Shown here piece by piece: positions 53,919-64,000 of a stretch of 64,000 nucleotides of DNA. Origin of the DNA: Bradyrhizobium stylosanthis (GTDB lineage: Bacteria > Pseudomonadota > Alphaproteobacteria > Rhizobiales > Xanthobacteraceae); the NCBI RefSeq assembly GCF_001641335.1, contig NZ_LVEM01000003.1, positions 1,284,043 to 1,348,042 on the forward strand. The letters are read 5' to 3'. Within the stretch, counting starts at the first letter, position 1, and each line of letters opens with the position of its first letter. Made by a program: the position numbers and the translations under genes. Below the pieces are notes generated by a model that searched no databases, was not told the origin of the DNA, and saw nothing but the letters and a program-made list of their open reading frames with translations.

Positions 53919-54395
53919 ATGTCGCCAAGAGAAGCAACAGAAGCAATCGTCAGCTGGCTAGAAGCGCAAGATCTGGACCTGCAGCTCGATATCGCGTCAT
54001 TCGGCTCATTCTTGATATTCGAGGATGGCGACGATCCATCGCTTAGCGTGCCTGAGCAGCTCGAAGCTCTTCGTCAATGGTTGAACGAACCCGAATTGGA
54101 ATCCCAAGCCGCCGCAAACCGCGCTCTGACCTTCCGTATCACCATCGATTACTTCGTCGAGAGTAGAACTACCGGCTGCGGATGGAAGACAATCGAAGCG
54201 AAGCTGCACAAAACTTTAGAAGAGGCTAAGTGTGTCGGGAATTTCTCGGCTGCACGCAAGGCGCAAAGGATGCTTCAGCTTTTGCCCGCACGACAAGAGA
54301 GATGGCATGAGGTGGCGAGATCCTGGAATGAACTGGCTTCGACTCGCCTGACACTTGAGGCTCTCACTGATTGGACGATAAGCGTCCCGACCTGA
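53919..54395 (+). CDS. Unknown soluble protein
   Basis: ATG 53919 follows AAGGAAGG by nine bases; the open frame extends upstream without resemblance to a gene. The 158-residue product begins SPREATEAIVSWLEAQDLDL and contains FGSFLIFEDGDDPSLSVPEQ, LEALRQWLNEPELESQAAAN, FRITIDYFVESRTTGCGWKT and a helical Arg/Leu-rich C-terminus (FSAARKAQRMLQLLPARQER). It has no signal peptide, membrane helix or known motif. Balanced composition and a good ribosome-binding site make it likely real. Confidence 0.6.
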   Translation: MSPREATEAIVSWLEAQDLDLQLDIASFGSFLIFEDGDDPSLSVPEQLEALRQWLNEPELESQAAANRALTFRITIDYFVESRTTGCGWKTIEAKLHKTLEEAKCVGNFSAARKAQRMLQLLPARQERWHEVARSWNELASTRLTLEALTDWTISVPT

Positions 54396-54759
54396 AAGTT
54401 ACTCAGCCGAGTATCCTCCATTGGCTGGCATCGGGTCGGACCATCGTCATGTCTGTTAATGAAGGTAGCCCCACAGCAAGGAAAGCAGCACGAGCGGTAG
54501 GGACAGCGCCGTTTCGTTAACATCCCCCGAGCCTTTCAGCGCCGAGTCGTCCGCGCTGCTTCTGCTCAGCTTCCTATTCTCGTCAGGCCCACCCTTCTGA
54601 CAGGTCTTAATTCGCTGCCGAGAACAAGATTCCGAGTGCTTGGGGGGCCGTTTCTCGGCTTCAGGGACCTTTGAGATTGCAGCATTCGGAGGTTGAGGCC
54701 CTCCAAAAGGTGAAAATTCGTCTGTGAACTTCGGGAACGATGCAACAAGAAGCACAGGA

Positions 54760-54910
54760 TGACGCGATCGAAGGATCTGTTCCGGGGCACGCTGGACCAA
54801 GATCATCATCATGAAGCACGAGCTGGTTCTTGCGCCCGCGCCCCGCCGCCCTACAGCGAGACCGGCGGCAGGGATGGAGACCACTTCATGATTGGGCTGC
54901 TCCTATACTC
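54760..54910 (+). pseudogene. IS5-type transposase, N-terminal scrap
   Basis: Pieces SKDLFRGTLDQ, then in other frames MKHELVLAPAPRRPTARPAA-like text and FMIGLLL, match the beginning of the same transposase seen at 61833 (NDLFRARLDQIINMKHELVL). Two or more shifts occur within 150 bp, and nothing of the catalytic part follows. Confidence 0.6.
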
Positions 54911-55370
54911 ACGATCTGAGTCACCACGAGCGGAAATGCCTCGTCGAGCAGAACCATGGCGCGACCTCCCGCGCCCCATCGGTGCCGCGGACCCCATCGT
55001 TACACCGATATCAGCTTGCCGTCACGTGGATGCATCGTTGAGATCATCGCCGGTCATGATGAATACGTTGACAGCTGCCTGTGGGCGGGCATCACGCCGC
55101 CTCTACTTTCTACTGCTGGCTGAAATAGACTGGGTCACCGGACAAAGCTTGGCCGGGCGACCTCAGGCATTCGGAGTGGAAGAAGCGTAGAGCGCGACAA
55201 TCTGGGTGGGGAGCCGTATTGCCGCATATGGCGATGCTCCCGAGTGTAATCGGTTGCCTCATTTCTTTTGCTCCCCGCGTGGATTGAGGAGCAGGCCTGC
55301 TGCGGAGATGGCCGGGGTTTAGCCCGACCTCCTCCGCTGGCGTCTGCTACCTCATTGGGTTGTTGTGACC
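54911..55370. other. No gene recognised; probable IS end
   Basis: Short frames only. Part of it may include the left end of the ISNCY-type element that follows. Its terminal repeat could not be fixed. Confidence 0.35.
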
Positions 55371-56772
55371 TCATGCCCCAGCAGTGTTTTCTCCGTGGGA
55401 GCGGATAGCGACGCGTTCGCTTACTCGCTGCGCCAGGATTTCAGCCGACGTTGAAGCGTTCAGAAGCTTGTTCGGATAGTCTCCAGAGTATTCCGCCTGC
55501 AACCGTGAGAAAAATTCGCTACCAGTCCGCCATGGCTCCGCTTCAAACCATTTTCGCAAAACTAGCGTCGCCCGGATGAGCGGGTCAGGACGGCGCGGCC
55601 TCTTTTCGCTTTAACGATTGGCCGATCCGTCGGCCAGCAGGATGGGCAATTGACTGGGTATCCGCGAGCCCGCGAGGCGTTCCTGCGCGCCGCGAATGTC
55701 GCGCAACAACCGACCGGATCGAGAGCGGCAAAGATTTCTTCGAGATGGTGGCGAACCGCGTCGGGCGTGCGGGCGTCGGCGACTAAGCGCTGGTGTGGCG
55801 TTGCCGGCGCGCTGTATGTCTTGCGCACACGAGCACCGTCGCGCTGCTTGGTCATCAGTTTGAATGGGGGTTGGAAGAAGTTCACGAACAACCGCGCCGA
55901 TCGATAGTGCTTAGCCAGCAGCTTGGCCGCTTCCAGGCCCTCGAACCGACGATAGCCGACCATCCTGCGCACGACGGCGCCGTTCTTCTGCTCGACGAAT
56001 GCCTGGTCGTTCTTCCGGTAGGGCCCGCAACGCGTGAAGACGATGCTGGCCGCACCGCAGTAGGCTTTCAGCGTCTGATTCATGAACACGGTGTCATTGT
56101 CCGTATCGAGGCCGGCCAGCGCAAAGGGCAATTGTTTGCGCAATTCCGACAATACCGTGCTCAACAGCGTTTGTTCGCGCAGGATCAGAGGAACGCACTC
56201 CGTCCAGCCAATAGCAATGTCGGTCAGCACGAGGGTCTGGATGAAGCTGCCGCACGCCGATGGACCGTTATGCGCTACGAGGTCCGCCTCGACGCACCCC
56301 GGCGCCGGATCGTTCCAATCTGCCGACGTCCGTATTGGAATACTGCGACGCAACGAGTGCGTCGTGTGCCGCCAACGCTTGCGACCTAATGCTTCTCGGA
56401 CCCGCGCCAATGCGCGGTCGATCGTCGCAGCTCTCATTGCCAGCAGTTTATCGCGGATCTCGGGGGCAAGGCCGAGATGGCCCTGCCGTTCCATTGCCTC
56501 AATCAGCGCAGGCATCAACGCCTTCAGCCGCTTCCCGCAAATCCGGTCTGACGCCTCCCAAAGGAGCACGAGCGCGTTGTGTTCTGCCTCATTATAGACC
56601 CGGCGTCGCGCTCGCCGGCCTGAGCGCGCTGACCTCGAAGAAGCCGCATCGCATGCTTGCGATGCAGTCCCGTAATGCCGACGAGCTCCTCCAATATCCG
56701 AGCCTTCTTCGCGCGATCCGACGCCCGATACCGCGCGCCTGCCGCCGGCGTCAGTTCCTTGCGCGTCGCCAT
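55371..56772 (-). pseudogene. ISNCY-type transposase (integrase core), frameshifted
   Basis: From ATG 56772 (MATRKELTPAAGARYRASDR, AKKARILEELVGITGLHRKH, AMRLLRG) the frame shifts near 56600 into RVYNEAEHNALVLLWEASDR and a 350-codon open stretch. That stretch has GCVEADLVAHNG (first Asp), AGLDTDNDTVFMNQ (second Asp) and NDQAFVEQKNGAVVRR (Glu). A TAG at 55562 is followed in another frame by RKWFEAEPWRTGSEFFSRLQ, and in a third by TLQRRLKSWRSE. So three frameshifts interrupt an otherwise nearly full-length transposase. The catalytic triad remains in the middle piece. Confidence 0.82.
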
Positions 56773-58439
56773 GCTTTGCCACCCAATTTTGCCCCCGCTC
56801 GTTCCCAATCCAAGGGAGCAATTTACGTGAGGCAACAGCTCAGCATCCAGTAACAACTAGAGAGACAATGCGGGAGCGCGCAACAATGAGGATGGCGAGT
56901 CAGTGTCGCGGCGTGGTGATGATTGCCGCGACGACTGTCACGCGCAAGAGCTTTGTTGGCTCTGATTGTCGCGGAGCGTCGATCCGGAAAGGTTTTGGGT
57001 GTCGCGTGCGATGGCGGTCGTCCAAGGCCACGTTTGCGTTCGAGCGCGGTACACCTGCGATAGCTTTCGAAGTTCATCTCGACGGTGGTGGCATGGTGAA
57101 CGAGGCGATCTGTCAGGAGACAATTTAGTTCTTCTTAGACAATAGAGTGTTCTTCATGGACAAAATAGATCTATCGGCGGTAGATTGGCTCTAAGGCGGC
57201 AGCGCCGCCGAAGGCCGATAGGCGACGGCCTTCGACAACTCGAGGGCGGTCGGCGGCACCTCGAGTGCGAGGTCGGAAGCATCAAATCAGCTTGATCCGT
57301 TCCCCAGCGCCACCGCTCTCAATCTGCCGGGTCACGGATCGGACGGTAGAATCCGCGCGCGGGTCATCTGCTGTAGAGCCATCGCCAGAGACCTGCCACG
57401 CCTGGAATTGCCAGATGACCTGTTCAGCGGTCCGGTCCAGCTGTCGCCGACCATCGCAGGTTAATTGCCGCATGCTCGCCCCGCTCGATCATCGCCGTGA
57501 CCGCGGTCCGGGTCCGCCGAAAGCCCGCCACGTCCATCTGAAAGCTCCGGCCCTCGCTCCGCTGCCGCCACTGCAACTAGGCATTGCATGAGCGGCCGCC
57601 CTCCGCCAACATTGTGCGGCTCCGCAAGTAAAACACCCCTTCCGTCATATCGCGCTGAAATCGCTAGCTTTTTCGGCAACATTATTGTCGACCTCGGTTC
57701 AGCCGCCGGAGGAGCCGGATCTCTCGCCTTTGTAACTCGGAAAGCAGCGCATCCTGCGGCTTGTTCACGTCACACCTTCTGTCGGGGCAACCGCCCACCA
57801 CATCGCAAGGCGCGTGATGAGATCCGAGCGACACTTAAAGCTGGATTTTCGGATTGGCAACGTTTCGCCGATCGTAGTCTGGTTATCGAAGCGACTGCAG
57901 TTCGGAAAGGCGCGACCGAACCTCGATTGCGCCCGAAGTTCCGCATGCAGGGTAGTGCTTCACCCGCGTATCGCACCCCTATCGGCTCTTCGCTATATTC
58001 TACCAAGGGAGTGGGTGACGGACCGTGTACGTCGGCGCAAAGCCGGAGCCCCCAAGAACATCACCTTCAAGACGAAGGCCGGCGTCCATAGGACCCCGCC
58101 GCACGGCAAGCCCACCGCACAGGCCCAGCGCAAATGATCAAGTGCAATTGCCGGCTCATTCCACCATCACAGCAACGCTGTGCATCCCCCTTTATGGATT
58201 CCTGGTCTCGGAGCAGAAACGATTTCCCCCTCAGCAACAGCCTCCATAAAAAGTCTCAAGGAAGCTACCGTTCCCTAAACTTATTGGCCGAGGGGATCTG
58301 CCATTGCGGTCTGAACGGCACGTTCCAAATTCAATTGTGACCGTCCGACGAAGATTGAGCGCAGCTCTCGTCGCTACACTATCTCGATGTCCTGTTGCAT
58401 CAGAGCAATCTCAAGTCACAGTAGCCATCGAAATTTACG
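56773..58439. other. About 1.7 kb without a supported gene
   Basis: Beyond the right end of the ISNCY-type element only short mutually overlapping frames occur. Near 57240-57600 and 57820-58140 the translations look like decayed coding DNA, but no family could be recognised. Confidence 0.35.
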
Positions 58440-58560
58440 ACGAGTAGACTAAAGGGCCTCACGCCCTCCGAACGCATCTGCAAAGGCTGGACATCCCAGC
58501 CAGAACGATTGAAATTTAATCCGCTCCAAAAAATGCCGGGACCAAACACCAGCAACAGTG
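58440..58560 (+). pseudogene. IS481-type transposase tail
   Basis: The plus strand reads KGLTPSERICKGWTSQPERL and KFNPLQKMPG. This is the extreme C-terminus of the same transposase type as at 17740-18175 (KGLTSYECMCKCWTSQPERF there). It is a second, independent scrap. Confidence 0.75.
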
Positions 58561-58574
58561 GAAACACTTGTCCC

Positions 58575-58734
58575 TGATCATCATGCTCGACGGCGTGTCG
58601 ACGGACTTCAAGCGCGCTTTCATGAACCGTTGCGCAGCGCGCGAGTCTCTTCGGCGTTGGACCACGACGTCGAGAACGAAAACTTTCTGGTCGAGGGCCG
58701 AGAGCCAATGTTGTTCGCCCGCGAGCGGGAGCAC
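58575..58734 (-). pseudogene. DDE transposase scrap, possibly IS6-like
   Basis: The minus strand reads WLSALDQKVFVLDVVVQRRR and DSRAAQRFMKARLKSV, which resembles the catalytic centre of IS6-family transposases (AVDQEGEVLDVLVQxRRD...AAxRLMKxLLK). Only about 50 residues remain. Confidence 0.5.
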
Positions 58735-59051
58735 GCTGTCGGATCTCGGATCGAAAAACGCTTGCCAAGTTTCCGCCCTCCCACTGGCGGACGCTTTATT
58801 TCACGCCAATGGCCACGCGCCGCCAGACTTCCTCACCATGCGCAAGCTTAAGGGAACTGAACACAACCAAACGGCGTCGCCGTCACTTCCAGCGAGGAAG
58901 AGGGGCTCCAGACGATCGGCATGCACAGTCATCTGCCTCTCGGCGGTTCCAATTGGTAAACTTGACGGTGCCGTTTTCCTTCTGAAAATTGCGCTGTGTA
59001 ATCTCTCCAGGCAATCGGGCTTGGGGCGCACTACGCGAAGTTGGGTGAACG
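58735..59051. other. Intergenic, nothing recognised
   Basis: Short frames on both strands, probably eroded IS DNA up to the aminotransferase stop. Confidence 0.35.
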
Positions 59052-60443
59052 CTAGTGAGGCTCGAAAGAATTAACCACAGTCGACTTAAGATCGTGAAGC
59101 ATGCCCGTGATCCCGTCGATGAGTTCGTCGATTTGCTCCTTGGTGACGATCAGAGGTGGGCACATCGACAATGCATCGTCTACATTCCGCACGATGATGC
59201 CTCGCTCGTGCAGCAAGCGGCTTGCGATGCTGCCAACGTCGCCCGGACTAGTAGCGGCGACTTTTTGTTTCTTGCCCAGCACCAGCTCGATTGCCGCAAT
59301 AAGGCCAACGCCGCGGACCTCCCCAACGAGTGGATGATCAACGAGCGTGCGCAGCCGTTCCTGCATGTAGGTTCCGATGCGGTCAACATTCGCAACCAGG
59401 CCCCGCTCCTCGATGAGTTTTAAGTTTTCGAGCGCAACGGCGGCTCCGACCGGGTGACCGCCGCCCGTGAAGCCATGGGCCAGCAGTCCAACCCTATTGC
59501 TCTCGTCCGCGATTGGTTCGAACATATAGTCATTCATTATGATTGCGGATAGCGGAAAATAGCTCGACGTAAGCTGCTTCGAAACTACGAGTACATCGGG
59601 CGCGATGTTGTAGGTTTCGCAACCGAACATTTTTCCGGTCCGGCCAAAACCGCAAATCACCTCATCGGCCACCAAAAGGATGCTATGCTTTTTTAGTACT
59701 CTTTGAATTTTGTCCCAGTAAGTCGGCGGCGGAACGATGACGCCCCCGGCACCCATTACGGGTTCACCGAAGAATGCCGCAATGGTATCCGCGCCTTCGT
59801 GCTGAATCAGCGACTCGAGCTCCTCAGCCCGACGTGTCGCAAAGGCCTCCTCCGATTCGCCCGCACGGCTGTCTTTGTAGAAATGAGGGGAGCCCGTGTG
59901 CATAATGTTAGGCAGCGGCAGATCGAAAGAGCGATGGTTATCGGGAAATCCGGTCAGGCTTGCCGCTCCGATCGTGACGCCATGATAGCCACGCAACCGG
60001 CTGATGACCTTCTTGCGCTGAGGCTGGCCCAATGCATTCGCCCGATAGGCAATCAGCTTCAACACCGTATCGTTCGCTTCCGAGCCGGAGTTTGTGAAGA
60101 AGACCTTACTCATCGGAACCGGAGACATCTTCACTAGCTTCTCAGCGAGCGCGATGCAGGGCCCATTCGATCGTGATGCGAAGGTATGATAGAATGGCAG
60201 GAGTTGCATCTGGCGATGTGCGGCTTCGATAAGCCGCTTTTCGCTGAAGCCGAGACCAGCACTCCAGAGACCGGCCATCGCATCGAGGTAGCGCTTTCCT
60301 TCCGTGTCGAAGACGTACGGGCCCTCGCCGCGTTCAATTACGAGCGGCCCGGCCCGTTGGTGCGACCGCGCGTTGGTATAGGCGTGAAGCTGATAGGCCA
60401 CATCTCGGGCCTGTTGAGAATTGGGCAGCATGGTCGGTGTCAC
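59052..60443 (-). CDS. Class III PLP aminotransferase (omega-amino acid/amine type)
   Basis: The 463-residue product has the class III signature throughout. It has YLDAMAGLWSAGLGFSEKRL, FYHTFASRSNGPCIALAEKL, FFTNSGSEANDTVLKLIAYR (phosphate-binding GSEAN), ISRLRGYHGVTIGAASLTGF, LLVADEVICGFGRTGKMFGC, VVSKQLTSSYFPLSA with PLP Lys289, and HGFTGGGHPVGAAVALENLK. Such enzymes move the amino group of beta-alanine, GABA, putrescine or other amines to pyruvate. No partner gene lies next to it, since both flanks are IS debris. An amine-producing decarboxylase is encoded 11 kb away, but a link is speculative. No frame damage. Confidence 0.93.
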   Translation of the reverse strand: MTPTMLPNSQQARDVAYQLHAYTNARSHQRAGPLVIERGEGPYVFDTEGKRYLDAMAGLWSAGLGFSEKRLIEAAHRQMQLLPFYHTFASRSNGPCIALAEKLVKMSPVPMSKVFFTNSGSEANDTVLKLIAYRANALGQPQRKKVISRLRGYHGVTIGAASLTGFPDNHRSFDLPLPNIMHTGSPHFYKDSRAGESEEAFATRRAEELESLIQHEGADTIAAFFGEPVMGAGGVIVPPPTYWDKIQRVLKKHSILLVADEVICGFGRTGKMFGCETYNIAPDVLVVSKQLTSSYFPLSAIIMNDYMFEPIADESNRVGLLAHGFTGGGHPVGAAVALENLKLIEERGLVANVDRIGTYMQERLRTLVDHPLVGEVRGVGLIAAIELVLGKKQKVAATSPGDVGSIASRLLHERGIIVRNVDDALSMCPPLIVTKEQIDELIDGITGMLHDLKSTVVNSFEPH

Positions 60444-61159
60444 ATCATCGGTTCAGAATTGGATAGAACTGGAGCATCATTTGGAGAAGCGCCGAGCCGT
60501 TTCCCGCTTCGCTGGGCCTTGAGCTTTGGTTGACCATCTCTCAAGGGAGGTGGCTTGGGCCTATGCCTGACCACAGGCTAACTGGAGACGCACGGTCTGG
60601 AAGTGATTACAGAGAGCGAACGATATCGAAGCACGACAATGCGCCAAATCTCCGGGACGTGGTGGTCGCAGACGGGAGCCTTCAACAAGCTGCCGACGGC
60701 GTTCAGGCCGTAGCGACTCGGTCGTCGTAACGTGGATTGTGTATTCGAGCCCGTTATGTTCCGCTGGCCGTCAACGTCGCCGCGATGGTCGTCCCGGACT
60801 GGCTGGGCTCCAAGCCAATTCCGTGTGACGAGCAATACTATAGGCATGAGCCGCTCTGATTGGGACTAATTAGGCCATCTGTGATCTCCTTGATCTGGTC
60901 GATGTCCCGGCATTACGCGGAATGCGCGCCCGACCTCTTGGCAAGATACCTTAACTCGTTGAGTTCGTCGCCTGCCAAAGCTTGTAGCTTAGTCAACAGC
61001 CCTTCAGCAACATGTCCGGTGCGTGAGATGCTGATCTTGCTGTGCGAGGGCGAGATCGTGCGCAGGAATCACCGCCGGTTCGAGTTGGGACGCAGCGAAC
61101 CGGCCACCTTCCGCCGCTACGCGGTTGCAGCTCCGACATCGTTCTGGGCGAGCGAGGGG
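60444..61159. other. About 700 bp without a supported gene
   Basis: Short frames only. Text at 60900-61110 (plus) looks coding-like but is unplaced. The promoter of the aminotransferase gene should lie just right of 60443. Confidence 0.35.
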
Positions 61160-61400
61160 GCGATTGAAGGCGGGAGATGACACGCCACCACTCTTGCCGG
61201 CAGCCGGCTCACCTGGCTCTCGGGGATGTCGGTCATGCCTATGGCCAGCATCATCCCGTCCACCGAGCGGGTAGAGGCGCCCTGCATATACGTTTCCTGC
61301 GCCACCGCGGTGAGCGCTAACTCGGCTATCCGGCGCGGCTCCAGGATTCCTGGAGTAACTGCTTTCTCTGGAGAATGCGAAGTTCGAACGCGCCGACGCG
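61160..61400 (-). pseudogene. IS256-family transposase, N-terminal fragment
   Basis: The minus strand reads ILEPRRIAELALTAVAQETY, MQGASTRSVDGMMLAIGMTD and IPESQVSRL. This is the conserved N-terminal region of IS256 (mutator-type) transposases. The DDE core is absent. Confidence 0.8.
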
Positions 61401-61509
61401 GGTCACCCAGTGAGACAAATTGAAAGATTCTGCGAGGGAGGAATTCTGGTTCATCGTGGCCACCAGGAGCGAAGATGAACCAGAAATCCCGACCGAGCAA
61501 AGCGACGGC

Positions 61510-61704
61510 AGAATAGGTACTGGAAGACATTCGGCGGTGGACCCTCCGGCGCTATTCTGCGCAAGAGAAGATCCGCATCGCGTTGGATACGGATTGCGCG
61601 CCGAGGAGAACATCTCTGAGCTGTGCCGCCGCGAGGGCATTGACGGCTGGTCCAAGGAGTTCCTTGAGGCCGTAGAGATGGCCGAGATCATCCAGCTGGT
61701 CTAG
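61510..61704 (+). pseudogene. IS3-type OrfA fragment
   Basis: The frame ends in GYGLRAEENISELCRREGID and GWSKEFLEA, matching the helix-turn-helix region of IS3-family OrfA proteins (SIAELCRREGI...SWSKEFLEAGK). Upstream frames are shifted and the C-terminal leucine zipper is missing. Confidence 0.7.
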
Positions 61705-61832
61705 CAATCGCATCTCTCGGCCAAACAACGCTGGACAAGCTTGGTGTCCCGCGCCCAGTTCCAAACCCAGCAAATTGATTTGTGGACTTCCTTTTGCTGC
61801 GCGCCCCGATTTAGTGGCGCATCGGAGAGGCG

Positions 61833-62466
61833 ATGCGGCCGAAGAAGCACAAGACCACGGGATCAAATGACCTGTTCCGGGCACGACTGGACCAGATCAT
61901 CAACATGAAGCACGAACTGGTTCTGCTCGCCGGCAAGGTCGACTGGCATTGGATGGACTGCGAGATCGCTCCGCTCTACAGCAAGAACGGCAGGCCGGCA
62001 TCGAGACCCGCTTCATGATCGGGCTATGCTGCTCAAGCACATTTACAAGGGTCGAAAGCGCCACATCGTCACCGACATCCAAGGGCTCCTGGTCGGAGCG
62101 ATCGTTCACGCTGCCGACGTCCAGGATCGCGACGGCGCGCCAGACGTCCTGTGCAGCATTCGCTACCGCTTCCCCTGGCTGCCACATCTTCGCGATAGCA
62201 GCTATGCCGGCGAAAAGCTCGAGGCGGTGCTGGAAAAGATCGGCCGGTGGACTGTCGAGATCATCAAGCGCTCCGATGCCGCACGGGCTCTGAGGTGCTT
62301 CCGCGCCGCTGGGTGGTCAAACGAACTTCGTCGGCTCGGCCGCAATCGCGGATTGGCCAAGGACTTCGAGCTAACCATCGAAAGCGCAACTGCCTGGCTC
62401 TTCCTCGCCTCTGTCCAAGTCATGACAAGGCGCATCGCAGCGATAAAAACAGCAACGCGATTTTGA
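61833..62466 (+). pseudogene. IS5-type transposase, internally deleted or hybrid
   Basis: The N-terminal part reads KKHKTTGSNDLFRARLDQII, NMKHELVLLAGKVDWHWMDC and EIAPLY. After a shift it reads RFMIGL and LLKHIY, the start of one IS5-type transposase. At about 62046 the sequence jumps directly to KGRKRHIVTDIQGLLVGAIV, HAADVQDRDGAPDVLCSIRY, AVLEKIGRWTVEIIKRSDAA and AKDFELTIESATAWLFLASV. That is the C-terminal half of an IS427-like IS5 member. The middle is missing, and the two halves look like different subgroups. It therefore looks like a recombination or deletion joint. Confidence 0.75.
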
Positions 62467-63064
62467 GTCAGGCTCTAAGCGGAGCAAAGCGTCAGCGGTC
62501 GCGCGTCAATACAGTGGCTGACCGGGGCGGATGGAGCGTTGGCACGACGGCGGACGAGATTTTGATAAGACACAGTGCCGACCCGCACGAGGTATACGTG
62601 TGGGTAAGCCTGTCACACGAAGGAATCTGTCTGAGTTTCCGTCACCCCGGAACGGCGAGCGCCCGAAGCGCGGTGGACCGCTATTTCGCGGAAGTCACGA
62701 CGCTGGCGAACGGGATCAGCGGCGCATTGCCGCGGCCAGTTGTGGCGACTGACTTCGCTACCGGCGGCGACGCCAACTCGCTTCGGTTGAGTGGCTTCCG
62801 GCCAATCTGTGAACTCCAGCTCGAACCGACCAAATCCGGCCATGTGTCCTCCATGACAGAGGTGCCCCCTCCAAGAGCTGCCCATTTACAAATCCTTCGA
62901 GCGCTCGGTGAGCATCGCGGGAAGCCAAATACCTCCCTTTCTCCCTATCCCACTCGCTGACCGATGTTGCTGGAATATCGGCCTCCTTCGGCGGCCCTTC
63001 CGCGGCGCGACAGGTATATTGAACCCGGGATGCGATAGTTTCAGCGGTAGCGGCAATCGCTGTG
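62467..63064. other. No gene assigned
   Basis: The plus frame from the IS5 relic continues to 62960 with protein-like text (AVDRYFAEVTTLANGISGAL), and a minus frame covers 62758-63060. Neither can be placed. The minus frame is fused in frame to the IS3 fragment that begins at 63065. Confidence 0.35.
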
Positions 63065-63768
63065 ATGGTTTCGGCGAGGGCGTTGTCATAGGAATCTCCG
63101 ACACAGCCGACCGAAGGCTCCACGCCGGCTTCGGCCAGGCGTTCGGTGTATTTGACCGAGACGTCTTGGCTGCCCCTGTCGCCGTGGTGCACGAGCGCGC
63201 CGCGGTGTACCGGCCGTCGATCATGCAGGGCCTGCTCCAACGCATCGAGCACGAAGCCTGCGTTCGCCGTACGCGAAGGCCGCCAGCCCAAGATCCTGCG
63301 GGCTTAGGCGTCGATGACGAAGGCGACGCAAACGAAGCCGGTCCAGGTCGCGACATAGGTGAAGTCGGAGAGCCACAGGACGTTCGGCCTCGTCGCCTTG
63401 AACTGGCGGTTGACGTGATCCAGCGGGCATGGCGCGGCCTTGTCGCTGGCCGTGGTTTTGACGGGCCTGCCACGGACGACCCCTTGCAGGCCCAAGTCAC
63501 GCATCAGCCGGCACTGTGCAACGGGCAACATCGAAGCCTTCGCGCTTGAGCTGGCGCCAGACCTTGCACACGCCATAGACGGAGAAGTTCTGATCGAACA
63601 CTCGCCGAACCTCGTTCTTCAGGGCTGCATCCTGCCTCGCGCGGGCCGACAGCCTAGCCGGATCGCGCCGCTAGGCGACATGGGCCTGGTAGGTCGAGGG
63701 GGCGATCGGCAAGACCTTGCAGGCTCGACCCCATGCGCCCCACGATGATCGTCGATGAAGGCGATCAT
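63065..63768 (-). pseudogene. IS3-type OrfB, broken and truncated
   Basis: Read downward: MIAFIDDHRGA, PIAPSTYQAHVA, a stop, then DQNFSVYGVCKVWRQLKREG, a shift, LMRDLGLQGVVRGRPVKTTA, NVLWLSDFTYVATWTGFVCV (first Asp) and FVIDA with an in-frame TAA at 63304-63306. It then reads ARRILGWRPSRTANAGFVLD, ALVHHGDRGSQDVSVKYTER (second Asp) and YDNALAET (Glu). The sequence leaves the family right after that Glu, so the last about 60 residues and the IS end are missing. Two nonsense codons and at least one shift occur. Confidence 0.85.
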
Positions 63769-64000
63769 GGCTTGGACCGGAGGTCGAGCTCTGCCATCGC
63801 AAAGTACGCGCTTGCCTTGCGCAGGATCTCGTTGGCCTGCCGAAGCTCGCGGTTCTCCCGTTCGAGGGCCTTCAGCCTCTCGGCCATGTCGGTCGGAGCG
63901 CCGGCCCGCTGGCCGCTGTCGATCTCGGCCTTCCTGACCCAGTCATGCAGCGTCTGCGGCGTGTAGCCGATCTTGGCCGCAATAGATGTCACTACCGGCC
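63765..64000 (-). pseudogene. IS3-type OrfA, partial at the window edge
   Basis: The frame shows IAAKIGYTPQTLHDWVRKAE, then MAERLKALERENRELRQANE and ILRKASAYFAMAELDLRSKP before TGA. This is the C-terminal part of an IS3-type OrfA with helix-turn-helix and leucine zipper. Its stop overlaps the OrfB start as ATGA, the usual frameshift arrangement. The N-terminus lies outside the window. The visible part itself is undamaged, but the partner OrfB is dead. Confidence 0.85.

Noticed and set aside
53951..53972. TCGTCAGCTGGCTAGAAGC resembling a tts box
   Set aside because: It lies inside the coding region of the unknown protein at 53919-54395 and lacks the central TCG. No gene starts at the right distance.
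62247..62960. 237-codon plus-strand frame as one gene
   Set aside because: It begins inside the IS5-type relic in a shifted frame and has no motif beyond it.

Overview
The window looks like part of a rhizobial, most probably Bradyrhizobium-type, symbiosis island or similar accessory region. The evidence is a near-consensus 48-bp nod box at 1345-1392, alphaproteobacterial-style operons, and a very high load of broken insertion sequences (IS3, IS5, IS481, IS256, IS110, ISNCY and possibly IS6 types). There are also decayed partition (parA, parB) and conjugation (trbE, trbD) genes. Intact genes sit as islands in long stretches of eroded DNA. I see no rRNA, tRNA or CRISPR array. The genus assignment is inference from protein style and motifs; no search was run.

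Layout, left part. 1-632 is an IS3-type transposase killed by a stop codon. 1345-2276 holds the nod box and an unrecognised protein gene. 4.0-4.3 kb is a small exported Cys-rich protein. 4.45-8.05 kb encodes a biotin-dependent acyl-CoA carboxylase in three genes (biotin carboxylase, biotinyl carrier, carboxyltransferase). It is followed by a zinc-ribbon protein, a tandem pair of paralogous ParA/MipZ-like P-loop ATPases and an acyl-CoA synthetase (to 12.1 kb). 12.1-22.9 kb is a gene graveyard: penicillin-binding protein 1, class III cyclase, TRAP binding protein, helicase, ParA, ParB, two outer-membrane barrels and several IS pieces. One intact exported GH12 glucanase gene lies in it.

Middle part. 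22.9-27.8 kb on the minus strand carries oleate hydratase, an SDR dehydrogenase, an acetoacetate-decarboxylase-like protein, a cold-shock-domain protein and a small Cys-containing protein. A decayed paralogue of that last protein lies about 5 kb away. 28.7-39.0 kb on the plus strand is a cyclic-di-GMP and polysaccharide region. It has a membrane diguanylate cyclase with an I-site, a GGDEF-EAL protein, then a tight HlyD-like / cellulose-synthase-like / Cache-HAMP operon resembling the bgsBA mixed-linkage beta-glucan genes of Sinorhizobium.

Right part. 48.7-43.2 kb on the minus strand is a translationally coupled operon: a PLP-dependent decarboxylase, a PaaK-like adenylating enzyme and four divergent paralogues that resemble the PixA/AidA inclusion-body family. 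An isochorismatase-like hydrolase lies 207 bp downstream. I consider this the strongest candidate for an undescribed system. 49.3-54.4 kb has a coiled-coil protein, a DUF3892 protein, one unknown protein and relics of trb, IS110, PilZ and an exported-protein gene. 54.4-64 kb is mainly IS debris around a class III aminotransferase, ending inside an IS3-type element.
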